A stretch of DNA of 64,000 bases from Lagopus muta (Eukaryota; Chordata; Aves; Galliformes; Phasianidae). The translations under genes were made by a program, and so were the position numbers. Location of the stretch: contig NC_064435.1 in NCBI RefSeq assembly GCF_023343835.1, positions 41,130,603 to 41,194,602 of the forward strand, in the 5' to 3' direction. Shown one piece after another: positions 22,103 to 35,600 of this stretch (the first letter of the stretch is position 1; each line of letters starts with the position of its first letter). The notes under the pieces were generated by a model, which was given only the letters and a program-made list of their open reading frames with translations, was not told where the DNA came from and ran no database searches.

Positions 22103-22114
22103 TTTCGCGGCAAA
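22103..22114. promoter_or_regulatory. E2F-like palindromic site
   Basis: TTTCGCGGCAAA differs by one base from the palindrome TTTCGCGCCAAA that E2F/DP dimers bind. E2F control of MCM genes at G1/S is established in vertebrates. The site lies 301 bp before the PRKDC start and 428 bp from the MCM4 start. Confidence 0.6.
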
Positions 22115-22248
22115 ATGAGTCCTGTGGGCGGGCCGGGGGAGCGGCCCATTCTGCATGAAGACGGGTGGGTGATGTTTGCCGGTCACTACAGACAACTTTC
22201 CGGAGAGATAAAAACCCTACGTTGCGCTTCTCCACACGTCCTTGCCCT

Positions 22249-22253
22249 ATTGG
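22249..22253 (-). promoter_or_regulatory. Inverted CCAAT box
   Basis: ATTGG in 'ccctattggaataa', a minus-strand CCAAT box about 150 bp upstream of the PRKDC start codon. Confidence 0.45.
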
Positions 22254-22403
22254 AATAATTCGTCCAGCGTTTCCCCACTGTTCTCCTTCCTCAGAGTGCG
22301 CCAACCTGGATACGATAGAGGCCTTCCCCCTCCTATCGCTCCTGGTAGCGTTGGGTCAGTCCGAGGGGCGGCCCCTCGCGGCCCCCAGTCCGTACTGAGC
22401 AGG

Positions 22404-23350
22404 ATGGCGGGCGGCGTGCAGGAGTACCTCCAGCAGCTGCACGGCTGTCTGCAGCCTGGCGATGCCATGCGCGGCTATGGGCTGCTGCGCGGCCTTGGAG
22501 AGGCCTGCCTCACCTGCTCGGCCGGCGGCGCGCTGGGTGCGGCCCGGGGCTGGGGGTGGGGCGGGAAGGGCGGCTGGGGGAGCCGAGGTCCGACTGTCTG
22601 TCCGTTCCCCTGCAGCGCTGCACGTCTCCCTGGTGTTCGCCCCGGAGCGCGGCCTGCTGGCTTTCGTCTGCCGCTCGCTCGGCGTGGAGGAGGTGGGTCG
22701 GCACCGAGCTGCTCTGCCGGGCGCGGCCAAGCCGTGCGCTGTCAGAGCTTCTTAACTTTTGCCCTTTCAGTTTCGAGAATGCAGAGAAGAAGCGCTGAAG
22801 TTTCTCTGCGTCTTTTTGGAAAAGATTGGAGAGAGTGTTCATCCTTACGCCTGCAGCCTTAAGGTGGGTGAGCAGCACCTGCTATCCAGGAACCTCTGCC
22901 AGGTGCTTGGACTGTGTCCAGGTTAGGGCATAGAGCCACGGAATCTTCTGTGCTGGAATAGACTCACAGCGATCACCAGGTCCAGATCCTGGCTCTGTGC
23001 TACACCATGCAAAATCCAAACCAATTGTCTGAGAGCATTGTCCAGACTGTCCTTGAACTCTGGTACTTGGGGCCATGCCCACCACCCTCTGGTGCAGACC
23101 TTTTCCCTAACCCTCAGCTTCCCCTCCCCTGCCATACCCTCAGTGGGCTTCACAGTGGCTGTCCTACCTGCAAAGTGCTCTGCCGGTGCTGAGAGAAACT
23201 CAGGTGCTGCATGGTGTGGTCAGTGCAACAGCGCAGAGTGGAATGGTTTCTTTGTAAGCTTTCTGTATTATTTAAAATACTAGTTCTTTAGGAAATACTG
23301 GTTAATAATTTATAATTTATACCAATTAAATGTGTGGTTTAGTTTATGTA

Positions 23351-23421
<71 letters not shown>

Positions 23422-26400
23422 GAATTGTTAAGGTTGCAGAGGACCTCTAAGATCATCTAGTCCAACTATCAGCCATCCCCACCACACCTCCACGTTTCTT
23501 GAACACCTCCAGGGATGGTGACTCCACCTCCTCCCTGGGCAGCCTGTGCCATTGCCTCACCGCTCTTTCTGAGAAGGAATTGTTCCTAATATCCAACTCC
23601 CCTGGCACAACTTGAGGCCATTACTTCTCATCACTATTACCTATGAGAAGAGATTGACCTCCACCTTGCCACCCCATCTCCAAACTGAACAATCCCAGTT
23701 CCCTCATTCACTCCCCATAAGACTTATGTTCCAGACCCCTCACTAGTTCCATTGCCCTTCTCTGGACTTACTCCAAGGCCTTGATGTCTTTCTTATGCTG
23801 AGGGGTTCAAAACTGAATGCAGTACTCAAAGTGCGGCCTCACCAGTGCTGAGTACAAGGGAGGGTACATATAAGTACATGTAAGCGTATGCTTATATGTG
23901 TATGACTTTTTTAAATGCTCCTGTTCTGGTGGTTAGTTCTAAAGTTTCTCCTGAAATGCTGCCGTTCTCACAACGTACACTGGAATTAGTGGAAACTATT
24001 CCATCTCTAATTCTGGGGTAGCTTGCACACCGTAGCTTTGCATAGAAGTGCTTGCCTGTAATGGTGTGATTCCTGATACCAAATTAGCAGCTGCTTGCTG
24101 TGAGGAATGGGGGGTCAGAGGCAGCAGGCTTGCCCTTTCTTGCTTGCTGATATCTTTGTATCAGATATTGTCTCTGGAATTGCTTTCAGATTCATATCTT
24201 TGTTGTTTTAACTCTTTAAAAAAAACTTCCACTTGTTAGGATCAGATGCTTTAAAAAGGTAGATAACTATTTTGTTTGCTACTAGTTTATTTCAGGACCT
24301 ATATGAGTACTATAATCTTTGTTTTTTTTCTATCTAGCAAACTTGCATTAGTGTTTATACAAAAGAGAGAGCAGCAAAATGTAGAATTCCAGCTCTGGAA
24401 CTTCTGATTAAGGTAAAATATATTTTATAGTTTATCTTTTTCCTAGAAAAAATTAAAAAATCTGTTCTATTGATGCAGTTCTGCTATGTCAAGAGGAAGA
24501 TCTGTGCACAACAACAGCAAAAGCATATTGATAGTCCAATATTAGATGTTAATAAAATACATGTCTTGATGACAAATTGACTTTGATATTCCTACAGTAG
24601 GTTGCTCAGATGTAAACATGTAATTCCTTCATCTAATGGCAAGACAAATTGCTTTGGGGCAGTCACGGATTTTTCTGTTTTCCAGTTTATCCAGTTATTA
24701 TGGTTCTTTAAGGAGAAATTTTCAAATTAAAAATACTGTGTTCCTCAATATCATGTATTACTGTGCATGAAAAGTGGAAGAAAAGGACTTTTTCAGAACA
24801 CTTACTGCTGTGTGAACAGCAATCTTGTTATGTATTTCCTGTGAGTGCGCTTACACCTTTGTTCTGTGAATGCTTTTGCACCTGCTGAGTTGTGTTACTG
24901 AGGAACAAAGCTCTCTTCTGAGAGAGGCAGTTCTTCTACAGGTTAGTTTGGCTGTGCAGCTGAAGACAGGAAAATACAGAATGTGGTAAAAGCTGCTACA
25001 GACTCATAAGCATATGTATGATGGCTTTTTGTTTTACATGTATATGTGTGTATGCTATGTATTTTTCATGTGATCTGTACTTAACATATGACAGTAAGTA
25101 TAACATAATACAGCGTATTAACTATGAAGATTTATTTATTATGCACTCATAGGAAGATAGCTTCTTAAGAAATCAATTTCATTCATGCCAATACTCTTTT
25201 CTGGACGAGTTACCTTAATCCTGTTTTGCTGAATGATTTATTTAAGTTGACGTTGTGCTTATGAACTGTGCTTTTATTTAGACCAAATAATACTGCTATC
25301 CTAATCCTAATTATTTTCCTAACTTTTCTTTGTTACTTATTTATTCCAGTTGCTCCAAAGCTTACGACGTTCCTGCCTGATGGAAGAGATGAAAGTTGGG
25401 GAAATCTTTAATAAATTTTATGGGGAGCTTGCTATAAGAAGTAAAGTTTCTGATACAGGTAGATTTTAGTTCTCCCGCCTGCATCTTTTGTTTTATTTGT
25501 TTTTATTTGATCATTCCCCACATAAATTGGAATTGTATTCCCTTTGCAAGTGTGTTTGGAAATGGTAGCTGTCATATTTTAGAGCTAGTAAAATTTGTTC
25601 AGGTCTTCTGATTGTGGTCATGCAGTTTGCTGTTCTTAGTAGACCTGCATATATGTGTAAGCTATAGATGGGAACAGTTAGATAATTCAGTTGAGCAGTA
25701 ATGATGTATATGTTATTTTACATTGGTGATGTAAAGGAATGCATGTCTCTGAATGCCTAAATCCTGGTAGTAATTCCAGCTTTCTTGTTGTAAACCAACT
25801 TATTTAGGTTGGTGGCCCTGCCTGTGGCAGGGGGTTGGAATTTGATGATTTTTGGGGGTCCCTTCCAACCTAAGCCCTTCTGTGATTATTTGCCCAGGTT
25901 ATTAGATTTTTTTTTTTTCCAGGCTCACTGCTAACCCAGTGTAGCTGAACCTTACAGGCTAGTACTGTACCTGCTTCATAATGGTACGCACACCTACCCC
26001 TGTACATTTGAGCTTTTGTCAATAAAGAGTAACTTCCAGGCTGCCAGTCCCGAGGGAAGTTCATGTAATCGCCAGCTGTTGGCTAAAGCTTGTCATAACC
26101 TTATTCCAACCCTAACAATTGTTGTTCCACAGAGGTGCAGTTTTAGTTTGATAGTTCCTGCAGTGATCAACTCTAAAGTGAGATCATCAGTCCCTGCCTT
26201 GAAGTTAGCATGTTGATAGGAGCTCTAGTCTGATGGCCTTTCAGTTTCAGTTAAGATTTTATCTTGACAGGTCTATCCCTTACACAGTCTGCTGTGCATG
26301 TGCAGAACCCGGTTAGACTGAACTCAAGCTCAGTAATTTCTGCTAGCTGTTGGCCTTAACCCCAGTGGGTTTTTCTAAGCCCTTTTAAAAAAGAATATTT

Positions 26401-29400
26401 ATTAATGTCAAATAGGAATGCATCTCACGTCACATTGTATAGATATATAGCTGTGTATTTATGTGTGCCATGAAGAGCCAGTCTTCCCACATGCTAATCA
26501 TTAAATAAAAACCTCAGGAATGGTTTTCTTGTGCTTGCAAGTTATGTAGTAATTGCAGTGGAAATGATAAAGGAAATAATATTTAGTAATATTAAATTAC
26601 TTTCTAGTACTGGAGAAGATCTATGAGCTTTTGGGAGTTTTGGGAGAAGTCCATCCTACTGACATGATTAACAACTCTGAAAAACTATTCCGAGCGTATT
26701 TGGGAGAGCTTAAAACACAGGTATGTCTGGAACTTTTTTCAGGCTCTTTCATTGCTTTATGTTTGTTTGTTTTCATTTGGTATACGTAGTGCTGTATGTT
26801 GGATTAGTATTGTATCTACTACATCTTATAGAGATCTAACTGGATGAGCATAAATGCTTCCTAAGGGACTGCTTTAGTGCTCCAGTTCTGAAAAGTTTTC
26901 AAAGTAAAAATGTTAAGGCCATCAGACGGCAAATGATCAATTTACTGTAAGAAAAGATGATGCGTGATGATCATTGCAGTAGTACCAGAGCAAAGTTACA
27001 TTGCCACTCACTCAAAGCTTCTGATTTAGGCTCTATTGGCTGCTTAATCCTCGCGCTTTTGGGAAATACTAGAGTTGTGCCAGCTTCACTTTGCTTTATT
27101 ATTTACTTTCAAGAAGTTAGTATGTTCTATCTGAATTTTACTATGTTTGGCCTCGATGGGACGTATTTTATATTTGTTGAAAGATTTCTTATTCTTTTGT
27201 AGTTAAACACCTTTCCAACTTATTTGAAATTTCTGAATACTGGATGTTTCTTTCATCTTAAATTTGTAGCTATGGGTACTGACAGTTGGAGTGTGTTATT
27301 TTAACTACACTTCTAGGAACTGAGAAAGGATGTAAGTTTATTTTGGATTGAGCATATATGTATTTATATTTTTCAATTCTCACTTGATTTAGATGACATC
27401 AGCTACGAGGGTCCCCAAGCTACCTGTTGTAGCAGGATGCCTACGGGGACTGACTGCACTCATGTACAACTTTACCAAGTCTGTGGATGAAGGTATGTAG
27501 TTTTTCTGTATGAAAGACAGTTAACTATTGCACAGCCAGCAAACAGCACTGTTTCTTGTTGTGTGCTCAGAACAAAAATTCTCCAGTGTTAGATGACTTA
27601 CGTGAAAGCAAGGCCTATCCAGCTACATGATCCTTGTGGTCTGTCTGCATGTGGGATGGCTTGATTACAGTGTTTCTGTATGTAAAGCTTTGAAGTGCTA
27701 CTTTCTAACCAAAAGTGGGCAGCGGAGACGGGTACACTGAAGCTGGAGTGCCATTTTATACAGATGAGTGTTTCCTTTAGAAGAGACTGAATACAGATGT
27801 ACATTTTTTTTTCATAGGCGCAAGTATTTCAGTAAAAAAAACCCCCACAACATCCATGCTCCTTGAGATACTTGAAGTTTTCCAATCCTATTTCTTCGTA
27901 TTCTACCCTAGCTTTGGGTAAAAGTATCTTTGTCTACACGTAACCTTTTGTGTGTCAGTAATAAAATACTTATTGGTTTGTTTCACAGATGCTCAAACTT
28001 CAAAGGAGATCTTTGATTTTGCAGTGAAGGCTATCAGGCCACAGGTAGATCTGCTGTATGTTAATTTGTTAATTGCTCTTTCAATATGTTTATTGTATTA
28101 TTCAGCTAATAAATTCATTAGATGAATAATAGTTTACATTTGGATGACTTTTTTTTTTTTTTTAAATCTTAAGGTCGATCAGAAGCGATATGCAGTACAT
28201 CTAGGTAAGACTTTAAATTATCTTAGTTTGTGCTTTGGGCTCTACCACTCATGTGATTAATTATTCTTTCAGGAGATGTTTGTTCTCTGTTGGCTCTCTC
28301 CATGTCTTTCCAGTCTTGTCTTCTGAGCTTATCAGGGTCCAGAACTGGAGTACTTTAGGTTGGAATCTAAAGAATTAAATGTGTATATGGTTAAACTAAG
28401 TACATATAATTGGCTTATGATCAGAAATCTACTTGATGCCATTTGTCCCTCTGCAGTGAATACAAAATTGTGGTATAAGAAGGCTAGAAGTAGAAAGAGC
28501 AATGTAGCAAATTAGGATCAAAAAAGAGGGAAGCTGGGAACAAACAAAGCCTGCAAAGGCAATGAGAAACTGACCTGTGAAATATCTATGGCTTACTCAA
28601 AAAGTGCTAAAATGTGAGATTTCAGCACTTGGCCCTCAGCAACTGTGAGGTGTAAACTCTTCTTTAAAGGTAGTCTGGCTAGGTTAAACAGTTACATTCT
28701 TACAGATATTAAAATTTAATTTATGCCTAAGTTTGAGACTGTGAAATTACCTGTATTCTGAACAATTTGAAGGAGGAGTAGACTTGAGAATATGTCCTCA
28801 GCACAAAACCAAACCAAATCCTTGTGAAATGTGTGATCAATTATTTGCAATAAAAGTCAAGTCCCTTACTTTTTTTTACTGTTAATGAAGATAATCTGAG
28901 AATAATGCTATGACTTCTATTAAAAGAAGGGTATGTTAGAGAGTCGTTTTTGTGCTTAAGTTTTCAGTGTTTGGATACTGGTACTATAGCTGTTGGAAAA
29001 ATACACTTTTATGCCTTCCAGTTGTGGTAAATACACCCACCTGAAGTACTGATGTTCATTTGAATTGTGTTGCCTGTTTTCAGACAGTGGAATATGAGGT
29101 TTTTAATGATAATTGTTTTTAAATTGCAGCTGGTTTACAGTTGTTCAGCTGGCATGCTGCTCAGTTTGGTACCCTGCTCTTGGACAGCTATGTCATGCTC
29201 TTTGAAACAATGTGTAGATGGTGTGGCCACACAAATCAAGAGCTGAAGAAAGCTGGTCATAATGCACTGGATTCATTCCTCAAGCAGGTATTGTAACTTT
29301 CCTGGGATCTCTGAGGCTAAATCGAAGTCAGGTTCTGTGAAGGAGAGGGAATATTTGCTGCTTGCAAGTAAATTGCTAGTAATTACTTTGAAATACTTCA

Positions 29401-29622
29401 TATTACGAGCTAGGTATCTTGTAGGATTTACTGTTATTTTCTGGAAATCCTGACATTTTAATATCTGCTCTACAGATGTCTTTAATGGTGGCGAAGGATG
29501 CAGAGCTACACAGGAGCAAATTGAAGTTCTTCATGGAGCAGTTCTACGGGATCATCAGAAGAATGGATTCGAGCAACAAGGAGCTGTCCATTGCTATCCG
29601 TGGATATGGGCTGTTTGCAGCA
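22404..29622 (+). CDS. PRKDC: PRKDC coding exons 1-11 (residues 1-364)
   Basis: Exons: 22404-22536, 22616-22692, 22771-22863, 24338-24412, 25350-25458, 26608-26720, 27393-27492, 27989-28044, 28174-28204, 29130-29287, 29476-29622. Exon 1 diverges most from mammals beyond MAG; similarity becomes clear at SLVF in exon 2. Exon 9 is only 31 nt (KRYAVHL region) and is preceded by a strong T-run acceptor. The segment forms the start of the N-terminal HEAT arm, which in mammals contacts Ku and DNA. Confidence 0.93.
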
Positions 29623-32600
29623 GTATGTGCAGGGATTTTGTTCTGATAAAGCAGCGTACTGAATGGATTTAAAGCTAAGATTCATATACCATATTTACGT
29701 GGAGAGCAAATTGTTTCAAGATGTGCTCCTAAGAATCACTAGTATTGTGATAGAGTAGCTGGTTCCTAGCTGAGTTCTTTCCGTTTTGCTGCAATTTGAG
29801 CAGAGTGCATTTGTTTTGTAGAATTTTGAGCGTTCATTGTTACAGCTTAGTCTTTCTCTTCCAGGATATGAGTTTGAAGGGAATGAGTTAAAAATTAAGT
29901 GTTTAAGATAACTGAATTGTCTGAACCGTATTAAAAATATCTGTTAGGCGATAGAAGAATTTAATTAGAAGTACATAACTTAAATACAAAAATAGTATAA
30001 TTCTGAGAACTTTAAGAGGAAGACGAATCTTAATACTGAAATACCTGTAAGTCTTTAATGTGCATAGATCTTTAGTTAGAAACACTAATAGCTGTTGGCC
30101 TGGATAGACTGAATCTTGGTTAAGTTTCAGATGCTAGGTGAAGAAGCAAGTCTTGCTGCCACTGCAGTGAGTAATTGCAGAAAGAACACGCATTGAGTGA
30201 TCGGTTCAGGCTCAAGGTAGACTATTTCGCAGTCCAAATACTAAGATAATTCTGAGCTTACTGATTACTTTGTAACATTACAGAAAAACGGTTCTACAAG
30301 TGATCAGTGGATGATCTTTGTTACTCTCTTCTTAAGCAGATCACATTCAACCTTTAGCCTAACTTTTGATGCCATCAGGGGGCTGGAGCACCTCCCCTAT
30401 GAGGACAGGCTGAGGGAGTTGGGCTTGTTCAGCCTGGAGAAGAGAAGGCTGCGGGGTGACCTCATTGCAGCCTATCAATACCTGAAGGGAACCTACACCC
30501 AGGAGGGGAGTGAACTCTTCAAAAGGGCTGACAACAGCAGGACTAGGGGAAATGGTTTTAAGTTGAAGGAGGGAAGATTTAGGTTGGATGTTAGGGGGGA
30601 GTTCTTTACTAGGAGAGTGGTTAGGCCCTGGAACGGGCTGCCCAGGGAGGTTGTGGATGCCCCGTCCTTGGACGTGTTTAAGGCCAGGTTGGACGGGGTC
30701 CTGGGCAACCTGATCTGAATGTGTATGTTTGGTGGCCCTGCTAGGCAGGGGGGTTGGAACTACGTGATCCTTGGGGTCCCTTCCAACCCGGGTGATTCTG
30801 TGATTCTGTGATTTTGTTTTCCACTGTTGCCTACATCAGTCTGTTATTCTTCTACTGTCAGTTTCCTGTGACTGGTTTTGCCTGTGTCCTGCATCTTGGT
30901 TCTTTTTTCCCTAAGATTATTTTCAGACTAGCTTATGCTAAATCCAGATACCTATAGAATGATACCTAAGTTGCAGTGAGAGCATTATTATGTACCCCTA
31001 GTATTGTCTGGGATGCGCTCTGCTTGTTGGTAAGTTTAGAAGTAGTCTTTCATCCTCTGTTTATGTAGATCCTGACATAACAGAAGTTGAGAATTCAGGC
31101 TGCTGGGTTAAATGTTGTTGTAGCCTGTGAGTGATAATTGGAAAGCCATTAAGGTATGCCACATTTCTTTAATGCAGCTAGTTCAAATGTGAAGCTCAGT
31201 ATTAGCATCTGTAATGCCCTATTTGATATGTTTAAAGCTGCATTCCAGATACTGATTTCATGGGGAATTCAAAGTGATTATTGTTATGATTGTTGCAGCA
31301 GAGACTTGTTTTTAGTGCTACAGCATGTTTGCTTGCTTGTGTGAAGTTGCTAACTGGTTTTTTGTTTTCTCTCTGTAAGCCCTGCAAAGCTGTACATCCT
31401 ACGGATGTTGACGCCATGTACGTTGAGCTCCTGCAGCGCTGTAAGCAAATGTACCTGACGGAGGCAGAGACAGTGGATGACCACCTGTATCAGCTTCCAA
31501 GTTTCCTCCAGTCCATCGCAAGTGTGATACTCCATTTAGACACAGTAAGTGGAGTATTTAAAGTTCCAGTCAAAAAGTTTTTAATGCAGCCTGCAATGTA
31601 TGAGAAGGTAGTAACAGTGAACTTGAAATACCTGTGATGGAAGGTATTTCGTTATTTGAAATATTATGGCTTTAGCTCCTACAGGGTGGGAGAATATCAG
31701 GAGAATATTAGATTCTATTTGAATAGAGAAAATGCTTGAAATATACTCTTTCTTAATTGAATTTTTTAGAACGTACTGAAAGCTTTTGGTACTTATACGT
31801 AGTGTATTCTCCGAGGCTGATACTTTGATTTTCCTCTGTTGCTGTGTATTGTCTGAGTTCTAACGAGGGTTTTTTTCCATATCCTATCTGAAACTGGGAA
31901 GTGAGGCTAAGGTGGAGATTATTTTGATTCTCTTTTCAGATTAAGGGTGAACAGATTTTACTGCTGTGTTTTTCTTGTTTAAGTAAATGGTACTTTGCTA
32001 ATAAGATTACAATGGGCTCCATTGTAGTTCTGAACTGCTCAGGAACCACTTTTTATCATGTGCTCCAGGAAATTTTCTGTTTTTCTCAATGTCTAAGATA
32101 AATTTGCCTGCTAAATCTTCTACTGTTTCCCAGAATAGGCCACAGTGTAAACTCTTGTGAAGCTATTTTGTTGTATTTGTATGTTTTTTTTGCTTATTTC
32201 TTCCAGATTCCAGAAGTGTACACTCCAGTTCTTGAACATCTAGTTGTGCTACAAATCAATAGCTTTCCACAATACAGTGAAAAAATGCAGTTAGTCTGTT
32301 GCAGATCTATAATAAAAGTGTTTCTAGCTCTCTCAATAAAAGGTCCTGTTCTCTGGAGTTTTATTGGCACTGTTGGTGAGTCTGTGATATTTGTTTTGAT
32401 TTATTTTCTTTTCTCCCCCTTAATGATAAACTATTTCTAACAGTTTTATGGAAGAGCCGTTTGGAGTCATTAATGGATGGAAAAATGTTTCCTTTCTAAT
32501 GAAAAAATAGAGTTTTTATTGTGTTCCTACTTTTTGGGGGGGGGGAGGGGGAGGAGGAGGGGAAGTTAGAGGGAAGGAATTTGGGTGGTTCAAATCCATC

Positions 32601-35600
32601 ACTGAACCACTTAGGAAGACTTTTAAGATTTGCTTTAGCTGACAGTGTGCTGATGATCAAAGGCAGGAGAATGTATTATCTGTAGGATAGGAAGGCTTTC
32701 ACAAAAAAAGTAGTACAAAAATCTGTTCAGTATTCTTTCAGTTACACTTATAAAATATCACAGAGGGTAGGGACAACATCACCTATATTAGAAATGCATG
32801 CATTTTAAGCTCTCAAACTTCACAGTAAAATATGAAAATTCCAAGTATGCAGTTATTAAGATTCTAAGTGTGATAGTATTGGTAGCTGGCAATTCTAGTA
32901 GCTTCCAGCATGCTGACATTTTGTTATAGTGATTTTTAGTTTTTCAGTTATTTTACAGTGGCTTTTCTGTTATCGTGGCTTTTTCACTGTTTTCTTGTTT
33001 GTGATTTGGAGTGTGTTGTACAGCTGATGTTATTTTATTTTGTTGCAGTGCATCAGGGATTAATCAGAGTATTCTCCAAGCCAATGACATTTTCAAAGGT
33101 AAAATAACTTTTAAAATATTTTTCATCTAAATTTTTAGAATATACTATCCAGTTCTTGGACATCTAGTCCAGCAAACAGAAAGGTCTAAAGCCAGAAATA
33201 CTACTGTCAGTCTTGAGTGTCATCCCTTTTGTTACTTGTTTCTGGTCCCTACATCAGCATAATAACAAAGTTTCTCTTGTAATGGATGTTGTAGCAGGGA
33301 ATATACATTTGTTCTTTGGAGTTCTTTGCTTAGGTCATCTAAGGAGGTTGTGGTTAATGTCACCCAGCTTTCTTCCAGGCTAGCAAAATTTGGAAACTCA
33401 AAGTTTTTCTCATTGTTTCTATCAAGAGGATGATAAAGCTCTTAAATCCTGTGCAGCAGGAATCTCTCATATAACTGACCACTGGAAGGACTTATGATGA
33501 TGCTTTTCTGTTCTTTTCAGATTGGTTAAATAAGAAAGCCAAACATTTCAGGTTTCTACATAGACAATTAATTTTACATGCTGTTTTAGCTTGAGTCAGG
33601 ATGCTATATGTTATACAGTGTTTCTGAAAAGTACTCTGTCCTTTCAGGATGTTTTCAGAAAAGAAACTTCTGGATCAGAAGACTTCCCAGAAGCTGGAGA
33701 GGTTGAGACACCAAAATGGAAAGTACCAACCTATAAGGACTATCTGTATCTCTTCAGAAGTTTACTGAGTTGTGATATGATGAAGGTAAAGACACAGTTA
33801 ACATGGTAATCCAAGATGAAAAGTAACCCTGAGACTTACTGTTGCTTTTCTAACCTCAGACTTGTTCTGGATGTCCTGCTGCAATATAATTCTTGATTTT
33901 TTTGTTGAATTTTGTCACTGATAAATTAGTTAAATAGGGATGAATTTAGGCTTCTATAGCATAAGAAACCTCTAAAGCCAGATTGTCTAAATCATTCAAG
34001 CCTTCGTTTGTAAATTCAAGAGTTAATTCTTATTGCTGTTTTGAAACACAAACCTTCTTCCTCCTACAAAGGAATCCATTTTTGAAGAAGAAAACTTTCT
34101 TACTGGAAATTCACCACTGCAGTCTCTGAATCGGTTGCTGTATGATGAACTCATCAAATCTATTTTGAAGATTATTGAGAAGTTGGATCTGACTGTTCAG
34201 AAACTGAATGTCCATGAGCAGGTGAGACCTAATGACATGCCTATTAATTTCTGCTGTAGTAAAGGAACCAAGATCACATTCCTTGTTTTGTTTTCATTAT
34301 GGTTATATAGCTCCTTATAATGTCTTTGAAGTAATAGTCATATTTGTTAAAACAATTTACTTCATACTTTTTGATATTGCACTGCAGTATTAGCAGATGG
34401 AAACATGAGATTCAGAAGTAGCTGATAGGATCCGTTGTTACAGACTTTACTCTGGCATCTAGTGGATTTTGGTTTTGTACTCACTTTTTCCTTATTGGCA
34501 ACTATTTCTTACTCTTTTATTAATTATTGATCTGCCAGTCATCAGTTGTTTGTGTCAGACTAGATTGTAACAAACACAAAAAGCAGAAGAGTCATACAAT
34601 TTATCTGGAAAAATGGTGTAAATGATTTCTGTGTTGTTTGAGATCCAGTATTCTTGTTTCAATATTTCATTTTAGGATGAAAATGAAACTGACAATGTTT
34701 TTATTGAGCCTACTTCTGACCCTGCTTCAAACCTTCAGCCAAAGAAGCCTACGGACTTTATTGCCTTTATAAACTTGGTAGAATTCTGCAGGTACTAACA
34801 ATATATCACATTAACTACACATAATAATATGTGTAGTTAAAAGGTTACAAAATGATTGGAAGAAATTTAGAGGGAGTTTTATTTAAGAGCATATTTCTGA
34901 CTTACGACCATAATCAATATTTCAGAGTGGTGATTAGCTGGGAAATTGTGTTTCAGACATCTGAGATGTGGGTAAAAAACACAGTAGCTCATCTGGAGAA
35001 CAGGAAACATCATTTGATTATTTGGTTGTAATTATCTTTCAGTACATGTTGTAACTTCCCATATTACACTGGCCATATATGCAGTAATTACTTCAGAGAC
35101 CAGAAATGGTTGTGTGCCAGGTAATATCAGGCATTAAGTGAAAGGAACAGTGTTGCTTGTCAGTGTAGGTCCAGCTGATTTCCTATAGCAATACTGCAGT
35201 CTATTTTGGTAATGAAATGTGGTATGTTTGTGTGTCTGTACAAATTTGATAGTGAGGTGTAAGGAGGAAGAATTTGCTTTGCACTATGAAGCAAAATAAA
35301 GATCTTCTTATGGTTACCTTGGATGGTGGCATGTAATTAGTACCTTGCTGTCTTTGGGGGTGCATTTTAGATACAGTGCTTGTCTTCCTGGTACTAATGT
35401 GAAAGTTTGGGAAGAGAAAAAATTGTGTTTGAATAACATTCTTTTTCTTCCACCCCCATTTTTTTTTCCGTATGATTTGTGTGTGTCTACTTTAGAGACA
35501 TACTTCCAGATAAACATGTTGAATACTTTCAGCCTTGGGTGTATTCCTTTGGTTACGAGCTTATTATACATTCAACGAGACTACCTCTTATCAGTGGATT

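Larger units (their letters stand above)
21676..22403. promoter_or_regulatory. Bidirectional MCM4/PRKDC promoter
   Basis: The 728 bp between the two start codons must hold both 5' UTRs and both core promoters. I see no TATA box near either start. Visible candidate sites are a YY1-like AAAATGGCGGC (21732-21742), a CACGTG E-box (21821-21826), CCAAT (21851-21855), an E2F-like palindrome (22103-22114), an ETS core TTTCCGG (22197-22203) and an inverted CCAAT (22249-22253). Head-to-head MCM4/PRKDC is the arrangement known in mammals. Which sites are used is inference. Confidence 0.88.

Noticed and set aside
23346-23416. TG/TA repeat as a regulatory Z-DNA element
   Set aside because: It lies against a CR1 tail in an intron and is best explained as a simple microsatellite; nothing ties it to regulation.
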